Assembly (NCBI GenBank): GCA_000827265.1
Contig: KN834797.1
Coordinates: 345,656 to 409,655 of the forward strand
DNA from: Collybiopsis luxurians FD-317 M1
Taxonomy: Eukaryota; Basidiomycota; Agaricomycetes; Agaricales; Omphalotaceae
Reading direction: 5' to 3'
Length of the DNA: 64,000 bases
The position numbers were made by a program, and so were the translations under genes. Each line of letters starts with the position of its first letter. Position 1 is the stretch's first letter. This document shows, piece by piece, positions 11,846-24,107 of the stretch. Under the pieces are notes generated by a model. It searched no databases. It saw nothing but the letters and a program-made list of their open reading frames with translations, and was not told the origin of the DNA.

Positions 11846-13959
11846 CCCACAGTAGTAGGTCGCAGCCTTGTCCGTACAATGGAACTTGTCTTTCAAGGTG
11901 ATAGCGGACGAGGAACGGATAAGTGACAGTGATCAGGCAGAAGGTAGTCGGTTTCATGGGCCTTTTCTCTCAATCAGGTTTTAAGCCCGCTGTTTCTCAA
12001 TGGGGGCGCATAGCTTGCTTAAAAGGGCAACGTTACTTGAATGCACAAGCTTAGAAGAACAAAAAAAATACTTAGTGACAGCTTTTTATACTTGGTAGTG
12101 ACAGCTTCTTATTTTCGGATTTCGGAAAGCTGTAAAGAATCCATTCTGTATGAGTACAAGGCTGCTACGATTAGTACAACGCTGACACTGATTATGCGGG
12201 AGTTAGTTCCCGCCATCTCACAGATCAATCAACAGAGTCCGTCAAAGGCGCGCAACTGTCACACGGCCGGGTTGAGATGACAATCGAACGTGCATTAAAT
12301 TTGATCAGAACCTCTGCATGAAGTGGAACAAATATTTCAATACTTGGACAATACTTCTGGAAACAATAACTCCGTTGCTTTTGCAACCAACAAATAAGGA
12401 TGTTCATGCGCCATCGATAGATGGATAGATGGTCAGATTCTCCGACGGAAGTATTATTCCCTCGGGCCGACTCCTTCAGAGATCTTAAGGCACTCCCGCT
12501 CTAATCAAGCAGCCATTCGGAGGAAACTGCTTTCCGAATTGTACTGCTGCAACTGTGCCCAGCAGTACTCTGATGCATTGGAATCGATGAACATCCTGCT
12601 TTTCATTTCTAGCAAGGAATAGGTGCATGTATTTGGTATATTGCATTAGCACATAGCACACTCTGCTTGACTAGGTACAGGGAAGCAATATATAGGTAAG
12701 CCATTATCTATGTCGCTCTCTCCTTCAGCAAGCTGACCTGAGGCTGCACTGTCTCTTAGAAAGGTAGTTTAGGCAAATTTGCATCGGGGGTTTGAATCTT
12801 TGAGCAACGTGTAGGTGACATGCCCTGTGTGCTGTCGACTTCAGCAGCTAGAACATATACATAGTTCGGACGGTTCAGGGTCCCACACTAGTCATACTCA
12901 AAGACTCTTTTGTGTTTGCTGTTTCCTGACTGGATCTAGGTTTCCACCACTTCGTAGCTTTACCCTCCATCCCTCCTCCTTCGGCCCAGCACCTGCCCTT
13001 GCCATGCCCAGCCTTTCCACAGTTGCTGCATTTCTTGTCAGAAGATCAAGCCATTCCCCAGTCACTCTCCTGCAAGACTGAGGCATAGACTGAGGGGTTT
13101 TTTTGCCAACAACACCTTGACCCTCTTTACATCATGCTCTCTGTTTTCCCTCTCTTCCTTTTTTTCCAGGCAAAGCATATGGAGAAATGTGAACGCTGAC
13201 TTGCTGTCGATGTCTGGGACATATCAAATATCCAGCTTCAATTCTTCTGGAAGGGAGGCAATGATGATGCGACAAAACTGCATATCGGTATAGGCACCTC
13301 CTGTATTCCTGATCTTCTTCCTGTGCTCCTCCATCGTGTTATCCGGATATGTGCATTTGCGAAGCGCCAAGTCAGCAAGATGCATCTTCTGCTAATTCCT
13401 TTTCTCGAACTTGTTGATTAACGCTTTCCAGATCTGCCGATTTCTTGGATTATCAATACCAAGTCCCAACGGATTGATAGTATTGGTAATGATGGTGCTG
13501 GTAACAATGCCGCCTTGAGAGAGAGCCATTCTTTGGGAAGAGGGGTGATGCTGTATATAGGAGTGACGGTTGCTGTGATATATGTTTTTCCTCCGTATGC
13601 TCTGGAGACTGCATTGGACAGTCTGGGAATTGTATACCCCCTTACAATTCTTTGTATTCGGTTTGAATCCAGTGCTAAACGGTTCGGCAAGGAACCGAAA
13701 GATAGCGACTCATGGCAACTCATGGTCAACTGCTTTCAGAGTTAAGTATGTTTCTATCAAAACCCATCGTGTATATGAGTAATATTGTGCAAGCTACAGT
13801 GATTCATTTACATAAAATCGTATCATAACTACCTAATCCTAGTCCATTCCTATTCCTATCACCGGGAAAAAATTACCAACGTTACAGTTCGTACCAGTAA
13901 ACAAAGATGAGGAAGAATGAAAGAAAAAAGTCTTTGTCCAAACGTAACACATTTCTAGC
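11846..13959. other. Intergenic stretch, no recognised gene
   Basis: About 2.1 kb between the transporter promoter and the 3' end of the fasciclin gene. Only short, unrecognised ORFs are present (for example 13418-13729 minus and 12815-13081 plus). They share no conserved motif and lack a plausible exon chain. Confidence 0.5.
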
Positions 13960-15402
13960 TCAGACGGTATAAGCTCCGAAAACAACAAAGCCAATCACTG
14001 CGGCAAACGACATCGTGTAATAGTGCACGGTAATGGGCAAGGTCCCGGCACCGTTGTTAGATCCACCAGACGAAGTAGAGGAACTGCCGTTGGGTCCCGT
14101 AGCGGAGGCAGCGATCGGACCCGTCTCCGTCATGGTAGCTGCAGCGGACGTGGCCGACTGATAACTGAGAATAAAGTATCGGCATTAGAAAGGGGAGAAA
14201 TATGGCACAAAATGGGTAGGAAACTTACGCAGAGCTCGCAGCGGAAGGGTCGGTATCCAAGTTGAGGAGAACGGCATCAATCAGATGGACGACACCGTTC
14301 GAGGTGAGTAGGTCAGTTTGGACAATCTTGGCAGTGGTTGACCCAGAAGTGACATATGTGCCGGACGAGTTGGTGGAGAATTTGAGAGATTCGCCTGCAG
14401 CGGAGGTCATAGATGCCCCGTTGGTGATTTCAGTCGAGTACACGGAGGTGCCATTGATGATCTAAACAACCATCAGAGGGGGTGCGAGAGCAGTTGAGCC
14501 AAAACTTACGTGGTTTTGGAGGACAGTGATTACGGCGGTCTGGTTACCCGCGAGAGCGGACAGACTGCTTGAGATGGCCGAGAACGCATCATTGGTAGGC
14601 GCAAAAGCGGTCATACCTTTTTGCATATCAAGGACAGTTGCAAGCGTCTGATTGGTCCCATCGGCAGCAGGAATCATCGTGCTATTGAGGAGACCGCTGA
14701 GAGAAGTCGTGTTGCTCGAGTTGGAAACGAGGGTCGAAAGGGTAGGCGGGAAGGAGAGAACACCGTTGATCAAATAGATGTCGATTCCGGTACCCGCAAC
14801 TCGAGTCGAGTTGATGACAGATACGTTGTTTCTGGTAACGACGAGGTAAATGTTGGTCCAAAAGGGAGGAAGGAAGAAAAACTCACGGTTGATTTAGGAG
14901 CGATATGGCGCCGTTTTCCTTTGTCCAAGCTAGGACCTGAGAGGCATTTCCTTCCAGAGTGACAAATTCCGAACTATTCAACAGAGATCGACCAATAGTG
15001 TGGTCGGGCGAGTTTCCGCTCACAAGCTCGGGCGTGCTCGAATTGCTGGAAGAAAAATTCCCTTGAAGAATGTGGTATGAGAGAACATCTAGGAGTAGAG
15101 TGTTGTTCGAGACGACATTCTGGGGCACCTGTGAGACTTTTGGGAAAAACGGTCAGGATGAGCGACTAGAGACGTTAGAAAAACTCACGAGCGTCGTTGT
15201 TGGGCGCAAAGATGGTAAAGTTGCGTCCAGATAATAGCGTTTGAATCACGGCTTGCCCCTCGGACGTAGAGTTCAAATTGGCAGCGATGGCCGTGAAATT
15301 GGTAGCTCCAATAGATCCGAGAGCATCAGCAAAGGCTGTGAGGTTCTGAGCGTAAGAAAGTGAAGTCAAAGCAGCCAATATGGCGAGACTCTGGAGACGC
15401 AT
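13960..15402 (-). CDS. GPI-anchored fasciclin (FAS1) domain protein
   Basis: Five exons: 15402-15189, 15136-14887, 14831-14510, 14461-14229, 14164-13960; 407 aa in frame. Residues 1-18 (MRLQSLAILAALTSLSYA) are a signal peptide. Two FAS1 domains follow: the first about 20-165, with the H1-type block FTIFAPNNDA and LLLDVLSYHIL, the second about 175-330, with MTAFAPTNDAFSAI, VITVLQNHV and GVVHLIDAVLL. Asn-X-Ser/Thr sites are abundant, as expected for a glycosylated wall or surface adhesin. The tail is Ser/Thr/Gly-rich (SSSTSSGGSNNGAG) followed by a hydrophobic end (FAAVIGFVVFGAYTV), the layout of a GPI-anchor signal. A TATA-like element lies about 60 bp upstream of the ATG. A role in adhesion or wall association is inferred from the family. 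Confidence 0.95.
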
Positions 15403-15460
15403 TTTGATTTTTGAAGATGATGGTGGTACAGAAGTAAGACGAGTTGAAAGCGGCGAAGCA

Positions 15461-15467
15461 TTTTATA
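15461..15467 (-). promoter_or_regulatory. TATA-like box of the fasciclin gene
   Basis: Minus-strand TATAAAA, 59 bp upstream of the fasciclin ATG, in a GC-balanced leader (CCTATAAAATGC). Position and sequence fit a fungal core promoter; transcription start not visible. Confidence 0.6.
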
Positions 15468-15567
15468 GGCTGGAGGTTACACGTGCAAAGGATTGTCTCA
15501 GTACGGCTGGCTGTATTTGACGTATGAAGAAAATGGACGATCGGGTCCCAAACCAAGTTCCGGAAAA

Positions 15568-15640
15568 GGATGCAGTTTGGAAAGATCGCCGTCATCAGTG
15601 ATGTGTATCACGTGGTGTGACATCCCGCGAGTGCCGTTCA
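15568..15640 (+). repeat. Dispersed ~72-bp repeat, copy 2
   Basis: Same segment as 9106-9176, same orientation, sharing GGATGCAGTTTGGAA, GTATCACGTGG and GTGACATCCCGCG. It lies 166-238 bp upstream of the fasciclin ATG. Confidence 0.75.
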
Positions 15641-15971
15641 ATGGCTTTGAGGAGCAATTGAAAGGCTCTAGGAGACTGGTTGGTTCAAGAGCGTCTTCCA
15701 AAGCTTGCAGAAGCTCACGAGTATCACTCATTTGCGTGGTCCATTGCTGCGCTTTGCACTGCACGGAGCAACACAATGCAGACATCTGACCTGGCATGAA
15801 GACTGCTCTTCTCGGCCCCCACAGTTCATCTTGACTTGGACAGGAATACTCCCGAGAAGCCTTGAGGCTCTGGAGTCTCCGACGCTATTTCTGACTTGGC
15901 ACCCAACCGCACGGTAAGCAAGATAGCGGATATCTCTAGTATTCACCTTCTGCCTATTCGGACATAGAGTA

Positions 15972-16629
15972 TCATAAATGCCGTTCACCAATCTCAACCT
16001 CCTCGACATGGTCTGCTCCCTTCTTGAACCACCTCTCCCCATCGCCAATCCTCACATCGTTTCCGGACATCATTCGCTTTCGCATCAATCCCGTCTTCCG
16101 GTCAAACGTCCAGTCCTATGGCAATAGATTATATGGATGCGGACGGATAGACACCTGGCCTGGCTTACCTCTAGGCCATAAGTACGAAACCATTGCCCAG
16201 AAGCATCAGGCTTTTCATTCCATTCATAAAAGAACTGTATATTCCATCGATGGGTGGATATCCGAATTAAAATCGGACCAAAATCATACGCGTACGAGTA
16301 TAATCAGTCGCACATTTAACAAACTCTTCCAAAGAAATGAAAGAAACTCAACCTCAACTCACCTGAACAGCAATCTTATCATCCGTAAACGCAAACAAAT
16401 CCTTCCTCAACACATAAAAATGCTCCCTCTCCCACTTTTTCTTCAAAAACCCAATCACCTCTTCCCGTCCTCTCAAAAACGTATCTCGATTCCGCCATAT
16501 GGTATCAGGCGTGTATCCTAGAGATACATGCGAGGGATTCCGGGTGTTCCATGCGTTTTGAGCAAATTTGACCCGCTGGAGGGCGGTTTCTCGAGTGAAG
16601 GGAGGTAAGAGGAGTTTGGATGCCGCCAT
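15972..16629 (-). CDS. DUF1348 (NTF2-like/SnoaL-fold) protein
   Basis: Three exons: 16629-16363, 16234-16169, 16115-15972; 158 aa. The sequence follows the DUF1348 pattern closely: LLPPFTRETALQRVKFAQ, AWNTRNPSHVSLGYTPDT, IWRNRDTFLRGREEVIGFL, KKWEREHFYVLRKDLFAF, KIAVQ then FFYEWNEKPDASGQWFRTYG, and DWTFDRKTGLMRKRM. It ends GERHL, and its length (about 150-160 aa) is normal for the family. These are small cytosolic proteins of the NTF2-like fold; no reaction is established. The ATG at 16629 opens at MAASKLLLPPF, the family's usual start; upstream in-frame codons are not conserved-looking. The first intron is 128 bp, long for this window. Confidence 0.92.
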
Positions 16630-17623
16630 TGAGCTTGGGTTAAAAGTCGAAATGAAGGCTGGGACTCGAAGGTCGAGCAACTTTGACTGTATAAATATAC
16701 TCCCTCCGAAATGAGTTAATAACCCAAAATTAGATCTTCTCAAGCTTTTGCTTCCTCGAGGCTGCCGCGGAGGGTTTGAACGTAAAAGGAGCAAGGGAGC
16801 AAGAAAGCACACGTAACATTCGATTCACAGTCATTGGACCGTCCCTCCTAAATCGTCATCGGATTCCCACAGATTTGCGCTTATACCGAGCCCAGCCGTT
16901 ATCGCGAGTTTGGTTCCGAGATACGCCGTTTATGAGTGCAAGTTCTTGTAACTTGTCTCGCAGCATATCCAACACAAACTTATTCCATCGCATAAATTAT
17001 ACCGAACACATTACCTCGTACTTCGTCTAAGTACCAGGAGATGTACCTGACGGAAGGATTATTCATTGGGGAAACCATTACAGTATTACTTCGCCCTACA
17101 TCCGACGTCTGACCGGGCTGGCAACCAGAGTGCACAGTAACCAGGTTGGCATAGGTAAATGGGTATATTCCACTGGATTTGCTTACGAGGATCAGCCAAC
17201 ACGAACGGTCAAAATTCCGATTATCTAAACGACTTTCCTCCTTCAAGGAGCCTAAAGTCCTAAACCTGCATCGCCGATTGCGGAACAGTCTCAAATATTC
17301 CTTCGAGAGAATGCATCGAGGACCCTTCAAGTCGGAGTATTCCCAGATGTGGGTAACCGGAAAAATGCCCGAGCTGAATACCCGATGGGTAATGGCGAGG
17401 AAAATCCCCATATATACTTGAGTATGTATACATCCGTACAACATCGCGCGCTGAGAAGATGGAACTTGGCCGAACGACCTCCTCCTTTGCAAAGCCCTAC
17501 CGTAAACAGTCAGCACGCAATTTAGAACCTATTCACATTGGCTTTCATGCGAACCTAAAGGCTAACCCACTCCCTACACGCAACCTCTTCAAACGACCCC
17601 ATCCCTCCATCAAGAAACCCACT
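16630..17623. other. Promoter and spacer region, no recognised gene
   Basis: About 1 kb between the DUF1348 start and the 3' end of the alkyltransferase-like gene. A 178-aa reverse ORF (16980-17516) is open but shows no family motif and no splice continuation, so it is not called. Confidence 0.45.
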
Positions 17624-18177
17624 CTAATCTAGCCTATCAGGAAACCACCCGTACGTCCCAAAATCAACCTTCATCTCTCCGGTTCGCCCAACGACTGCCT
17701 CGACCTCTTCTTGCTCGAGGGCCTCTCGTTGCCTCTGTGCACCATCGGTCCCTGGTCCTCGAGACGAGATTGCACCAGAGGAAGAGACCACTCGTTGCCA
17801 GGGTACAGGAGGCGTGTGTCCTGGATCTAACAGTTTGAGAGCTGGGAATGTGGCGTGGCGTGGCGATTATTATGATGAAGAATGTGGAGAAAGGACATCC
17901 AGCAACATTGATGAGGGAGGGGCAATATAAGCAGTAAAAATTATATCAATGACGATATGACCACACTATGAAGGCGACTCACCTTGACCGACGTGTCGAG
18001 AATGCCTAGGCATTCCAATAAGCTTGGCGATGTGACCTTGAAGACGGAAGCGATGAGATGAGGCGAATTGGACTTGAGCGAAAGGCAATATCAGTAGTAC
18101 ACACCATAGCTCGTAACTCTTCCGATCGGAATACGACGGACTGTATCGTACACCTTACGAAAAACCGTATCAGCCAT
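17624..18177 (-). CDS. atl1: Alkyltransferase-like protein (Atl1 type), DNA alkylation damage sensor
   Basis: Three exons too small to be obvious as ORFs: 18177-18105, 18036-17983, 17841-17624; 114 aa in frame. It matches the DNA-binding domain of O6-alkylguanine-DNA alkyltransferases: VYDTVRRIPIGRVTSYGHIA (residues 9-28), the Arg-finger segment RHSRHVGQAL (35-44, finger Arg probably R38) and the active-site block VPWQRVVSSSGAISSRG from residue 55. The catalytic Cys of PCHRV is replaced by Trp57, the hallmark of non-enzymatic alkyltransferase-like proteins. In fission yeast Atl1 binds O6-alkylguanine, flips it and channels the lesion to nucleotide excision repair. Nuclear location is expected. 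Donor sites are GTGTGT and GTGAGT. Symbol used by family analogy. Confidence 0.94.
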
Positions 18178-20787
18178 AAGGTAGCGATACTGTAGAGTCA
18201 ACTCTAAGACTAACAGCAGCGTGAAATTCAGCTATATCCATTGCGTTCAGAACCTTCCCCCCTCCCCTTTCCAATGTTCCGTTAGTGGGCAGTTGAAGCA
18301 AAAGCGTAGGACTAGAGCTATGACTGCGAGTCAACAGAAGATTAAGCGTGGAAACTGAGTCTGGTCATGCCGATCGCGTCCTTCCGGCCCGGGGCGGAAT
18401 TACGTACATTTGATTTCTCTTGCCCTTGGTCTTCAAACTTGGCTTCAACGTCGCTGCCGCTTGCTTCCCTCATAATTGGTGCACAAGGTTATAATTTGAG
18501 TTAGCAGCAAGTCAGCAGTTGCTAATTGGTGGATATTCTTGGGTGTATCATGGAGCGAACATCCCGAAAGCTTGCTCATTTTTAAAAAAATCATGTCTTT
18601 AAGCACTTGAGCAGCAAGACAATAGGCAACTTCCTGCGCAAATCATTCGAAGGTTCTGGCCTCAGCTTCGGCACGATATTGCTCACCATTCATATGCTTT
18701 CTTTAAATAATAGTTCATTATGGAACTGGCAAACCGGCGAACGTGATGCAACTGAAGTTTTGTCTGGGGGTAGTTATGCTGAGAAAAGTATTCACTCTTC
18801 ACAAAGTTGTATTCAGTGTTAACCACTACTGAGACCATAGTAGGTGGACGAAGAGGATCTGTATATTGTAGCTCAGAATACAAATGTAAAAAATGGTCTA
18901 CAGAGAATAAAGAACTTATCGCCTCAGCATAAATCCTAGTACTCGATAGGTCCATCTTCCCTCTATCGCTAGTCTTCGGCCTTTACCTCCTACCATCTCT
19001 CCATGTTCGTCGTTGTCCAGATGCCGTTCACTCCAAGCCCCAAATTGCTTAACAGCAATGTGTGGTTCCGGCTCTGATTTGCGTGATGTAGTTGAGGGTG
19101 GAAGCGATGATAATCGGACGACAGGAAAGGTTTGAATGTTGATTGGCACTCTGCCAGTACAACCACATAACCACGACGAGTAGAGTAGAGATATTGTTTC
19201 TGTAACTCAGTCTCCCGGACCAACGTATGCTAGGAGTTAAATGTGAACGATTCTGCATATGGTGTGAGTGTTGATCGAGTCAGAGTACCAAAGGTAGGAA
19301 TCTAGACCTTGCCTGTCATCTCTGTATTTTTGCTCTTAGCAATTATAGATGTGCCGAGTATAAGAAACAAAGGGTGACTTGGAGTAGGAGCAACAAAACT
19401 ACAACTTCACAAAGTTCATGATGGAAAAGGGAGGTTAGGAGTGGAAACACACGCTGACTCTTCTGATGAAGACGAGCGGGACATTAACGGGCAATGTCAA
19501 GACCCTATTCGAGGGGCTGCGGGCTGCAATTGATCTTGCAGTGGCTTCTGCTTCGGCAGCGAGTGGTTATCCAGGCTGAATCTTGTGGAGAAATGGGAGG
19601 CAGCAAACAAGTTCAGCCCGTGTATCTTTCAGACATAGTTCCGATTGAGCCACAGACATATTCCCGGATATGGGCAGGGGACCTGTGAGGTTTGCGGTGG
19701 CAGGTGGGGAGCCTACAGGTAGATTTCAATCAACTCCAATGGTATGCCGCTGGCAGTGGAGGTAGTTGAGGTAGGACAGAGGAAGCGACTGAACAAAGGG
19801 AGGATGCATTAGACAGTACTGGGTAGAGAGCTGTTGATCGTTGGATGGTGGATGTTGTGGTAGTCGTCAAAGTCGAGTTGGGTGCCAGAGCCTTTGTTAT
19901 ATTTTGGCTCAGTTCCCATAGTTGTGTCGTTGAGCGTCAGGTAAAAGGTCAGAGTGAGGAATGTGAATCCCTGTTTGCCTCGCTCTTTAAACTTAAAGAG
20001 TGAATATGTTCCCTTGCAAGCAACATGGTCTGAGTAAGTTGGAAGCGAAAGCGCACAGGAGATACATGCTGCAAGGAAGACCAGGAAGCGGATTCCGATT
20101 TGAGTAAATAGGTTGGTGATATTGAAGGTAAGATAAACGATGCCTACCTCCTGTATTGGAATTGTCCTTCTGCATGAATACTATTCAAGTTCCCTGACTT
20201 GTAAATTGGTGGCTATTCGAACAGGGAAGAGCGGCCCTTTTGTATCCAGGAATAATGCTCTGGGCAACAATCAAAAGGTCAACCAGGCTAATGTACTTTT
20301 TGCAAACTGGACACCAAGCATGCTAGCTATACAATGTTTTATTCATTGGGAAAGCCTTAAGAGGCATATGTATATTTTGCCAAACATGGACTCATTCAGA
20401 CAAAGTAGGTCAAAATAAGACTGATTTGACACTTTGACAAGGTGTATAAGAAATACTGAGAAAATCCTCATTTGCAAGTGCATGGAATGTAATGGAATGC
20501 TGAGTTTTTGTGGTGGCAAAATCTGGGCCTGATCCTTAACAGACAATTTTATATGAATAGTGTAATACTGATAACAAAATAATATATTAAAGCTGTCATA
20601 ATCAAATTACAACCCATTTTGAGCATAGAGTAAGCTGGGAGGCAGCTGCATTTGAGTCACTACATACTCATAGGTGCCATGTGGCAGTGTTGGTCTACTA
20701 CCAGCAGCAGGGCATCAAGTCAGTAGATGAACAATGTGTCAAGGAGTTCAAGAGGAGGAGAACTTACATAATGTTTTACACAGCAGC
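18178..20787. other. Intergenic region with decayed repeat-family copy (about 19.6-20.4 kb)
   Basis: From 18178 to about 19.4 kb I see no gene. From about 19630 to 20420, short blocks resemble segments near 28.7 kb (GGGCAGGGGACCTGTGA is shared) and 45.4-45.6 kb. On the minus strand a plausible peptide can be read (GIRFLVFLAACISCALSLP, TFLTLTFYLTLNDT), suggesting a multi-pass membrane protein remnant. The frame is not maintained. A further ~77-bp repeat (20474-20550) lies just 3' of the NLR pseudogene. Confidence 0.4.
20474..20550 (-). repeat. Dispersed ~77-bp repeat, copy 1 (inverted relative to 38110-38185)
   Basis: The reverse complement shares TGTTAAGGATCAGGC, a CCACC block and CATTCCATGCACT in the same order and spacing with 38110-38185. 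This copy lies downstream of NLR copy A; the other lies upstream of NLR copy B. Confidence 0.7.
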
Positions 20788-21124
20788 CTAAGCAGAATCC
20801 CAACATTCAGTCCATTTGGTTCCATAAGCAAAATTTGACCAGTCCACAGAAAGGGCACAGTTACTGGCATCAGAAGGTATAGTGAGGATTTGACGTTTAT
20901 CTACAAACCCATGCCTCATCCAGGGAGGAAGCCAAACAATGAGCTTTCCATGATCAGAACAAAGCCAGCCATGGTCATCAATGTAACCTGATGAAATATG
21001 AGGAGGAAATTGAATGGGAGACTCTAAGAGGGAAGGGTACATTGATGAGAGGGAAGGATGGGGGCTATGCACTTCTGGTGAAGCAGCATGCAAATAGAGA
21101 TCCTGTTGTAAGATTTGAGTTCTG

Positions 21125-23390
21125 ATATTATCCCAAGTACCAGACAGCACATATTGACCATCAGGTGAATATGCAACAGAGGTAACCCTTTCAGCATGCC
21201 CTTTGAGCAGCTCCCCAACCTGCAAACCTGCTTGAGCATTCCAAATTCTTACTGTCCTATCAGCAGAGCCAGACACCACATGTTGACCATCAGGTGAATA
21301 TGCCACTGAAGTGACCCAATCAGTGTGCCCTTTGAGAGGCTCCCCAACCTGCAGACCTGTTTGAGCATTCCAAATTCTCACTGTCCTATCAGCAGAGCCA
21401 GACACCACATAATGACCATCATGTGAATATGCCACTGAGGTAATCCAATCAGTGTGGTCTTTGAGTGCCAGCTGCCTAACATGCAGGCCTGTTTGAGCAT
21501 TCCAAATTCTTACTGTGCTATCAATAGAGCCAGATGCCACAAATTGACCATGAGGTGAATATGCCACTGAGGTAACAAAATTTGTGTGGCCTTTGAATGA
21601 CTCCCCAAACTGCAGACCTGTTTGAACATTCCAAATTCTTACTGTACCATCCCAAGAACCAGACACCACAAATTGACCATCAGGTGAATATGCCACTGAG
21701 GTAAGAAATTTTGTGTGGCCTTTGAGTGGCTCCCCAAAGTGCAAACCTGTTTGAGCATTCCAAATTCTTACTGTCCTATCATCAGAGCTAGACACCACAT
21801 ATTGACCATCAGGTGAATATGCCACTGAGGTTACAAAATTTGTGTGGCCTTTGAGTGACTCCCCAAACTGCAAACCTGTTTGAACATTCCAAATTATTAC
21901 TGTGTTATCATCAGAGCCAGACATCACATATTGACCATCAGGTGAATATGCCACTGAGTTAACCTTTTCAGTGTGGCCTTTGAGTGGCACCACAACCTGC
22001 AGGCCTGTTTGAGCATTCCATATTCATACTGTGCTATCAATGGAGCCAGACACTGCATATTGGCCATCAGGTGAGTATGCCACTGAGGTAACTGAATGAG
22101 TGTGGCATGGAATGGCTCCCCAAACTGCAGGCTTGTTTGAGCATTCCAAATTCTTACTGTCCTATCATTAGAGCCAGACACTACATATTGACTATCAGGT
22201 GAATATGCCACTGATGTAACAAAATTTGTGTGGCCTTTGAGTGACTCCCCAACCTGCAGACCTGTTTGAGCATTCCAAATTTTTACTGTGCTATCAATGG
22301 AGCCAGACACCACATATTGACCATCAGGTGAAAATGTCACTGAGGTAACTCTGTCAGTGTGACCTTTGAGTGGCTCCCAATCTGCAGACCTGTTTCTGCA
22401 TTCCAAATTCTTACTGTCCTATCATTAGAGCCAGACACTACATATTGACCATCAGGTGAATACGCCACTGAGGTGACCCAATTACTGTGGCCTTTGAGTG
22501 GCTCCCTAGCCTGCAGACCTGTTTGAGCATCCCACATTCTTACTGTATCATCCCAAGAGCCAGACACCACATATTGACCATTAGGTGAATATGCCACTGA
22601 GGTAACCTTGAGTGGCTCCCCAACCAAACCTGTTTGAGCATTCCAAATTCTTACTGTCTTATCATCAGAGCTGGACACCACATATTGACCATCAGGTGAA
22701 AATTCCACTGAGGTAACTCTGTCAGTGTGACCTTTGAGTGGCTCTGCAACCTGCAAACCTGTTTGAGCATTCCAAATTCTTATTGTCCTGTCATCAGAGC
22801 CAGACACCACATATAGACCATCAGGTGAATATGCCACTGAGGTAACAAACTCTGTGTGGCCTTCAAGTGACCCCCAAACCTGCAGGCCTGTTTAAGCATT
22901 CCAAATTCTTACTGTCCCCATTGAAAGAGCTAGACACCACATATTGACCATCAGGTGAATATGCCACTGAGGTAACAAAATCTGGGTGGCCTTGGAGTGA
23001 CTCCTCAACCTGCAGACCTGTTTGAGCATTCCAAATTCTGACTGTCCTATCATAAGAGCCAAATATCACATATTGACCATCAGGTGAATATGCCACTGAT
23101 GTAACTGTCTCAGTGTGACCTTTAAGTGGCCCCCCACCCTGCACACCTATTTGAGCATTCCAAATTCTTACAGTTCTATCACAAGAGCCAGACACCACAT
23201 ATTGACCATTAAGTGAATATGCCACTGAGGTAACTGTCTCAGTGTGACCTTTGAGTGGCTCCCTAACCTGCAGACCTGTTTGAGTATTCCAAATTCTTAC
23301 TGAGTTTTCATTAGAGCCAGACACTACATATTGACCATCTGGTGAATGTGTTACAGATGTTGTCCATTCACCAGAATATATTACATGCAA
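21125..23390 (-). repeat. WD40 repeat array of NLR copy A, about 129-bp unit
   Basis: About 17 tandem units with protein pattern GHTxxVTSVAYSPDGQYVV then SGSxDxTVRIWNAQTGLQ, very similar to one another at DNA level. The unit is 43 codons. Several units carry frameshifts or small deletions. Confidence 0.93.
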
Positions 23391-24107
23391 CATCCTCTCC
23401 CACTGTAACTCATGTTCACCTCTTGTTACTTTTATAACTTGCTTAGGATGTATAATTTTGTTTTCTCTTAGTACAGATTCTGGAGGTACAAGTGCACATC
23501 CTGATACATCAAGGTGTGGTGTACTCTCATGTAATGGAATCAAAAACACATTTGCAAACTGCTCCAACTCCACCATTCTCCTCATCATATTTGTATCCTA
23601 TTGTTCTATCATTTACCATTCAGTCACTGAGAATTAATCCTTACCTTTATCTTCTGTGCCCATCTTCTAATTTTTCTTATACTATCCATTATTCTATTGC
23701 TGTTCCCCATCAGACTCATACATTCCAACCAAAATATTATTTTACAACTGCTTGTGATATATCTTAATGCTTTTATTACACCATTCATTGCTTTGGCATT
23801 GTCTATATGGTATGCCCACCATTTTGTACTGTACTGCAGTTGACTTGATATTCTCTGATTAATCCTGTATTGTAGATCCTGTACCTCACAATTGGGAATT
23901 GAGGATGTTTCCAAAAGGCAGATATTGAACCTAAGCTCCTTGGAAAGAATCTGCGTACAGATGTTCGCCATAATCTGATAGTGGCAATTTCCTTGAATCT
24001 TCAACTCCTCTGGGCACTCCTCAGATGATAAGAATTCTGCCAATGACAAATGATAATATATCTTCTCATTATTCACAGATAATACTGCTCTCAGTGCATC
24101 TATCACC

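Noticed and set aside
16980..17516. 178-aa reverse ORF
   Set aside because: Open by chance in the spacer; no motif, no splice continuation, odd composition, and it overlaps no conserved block.
20788..23390. WD40 arrays as tandem satellite DNA or CRISPR-like repeats
   Set aside because: The 129-bp units encode canonical WD40 repeats in frame and belong to NLR genes.
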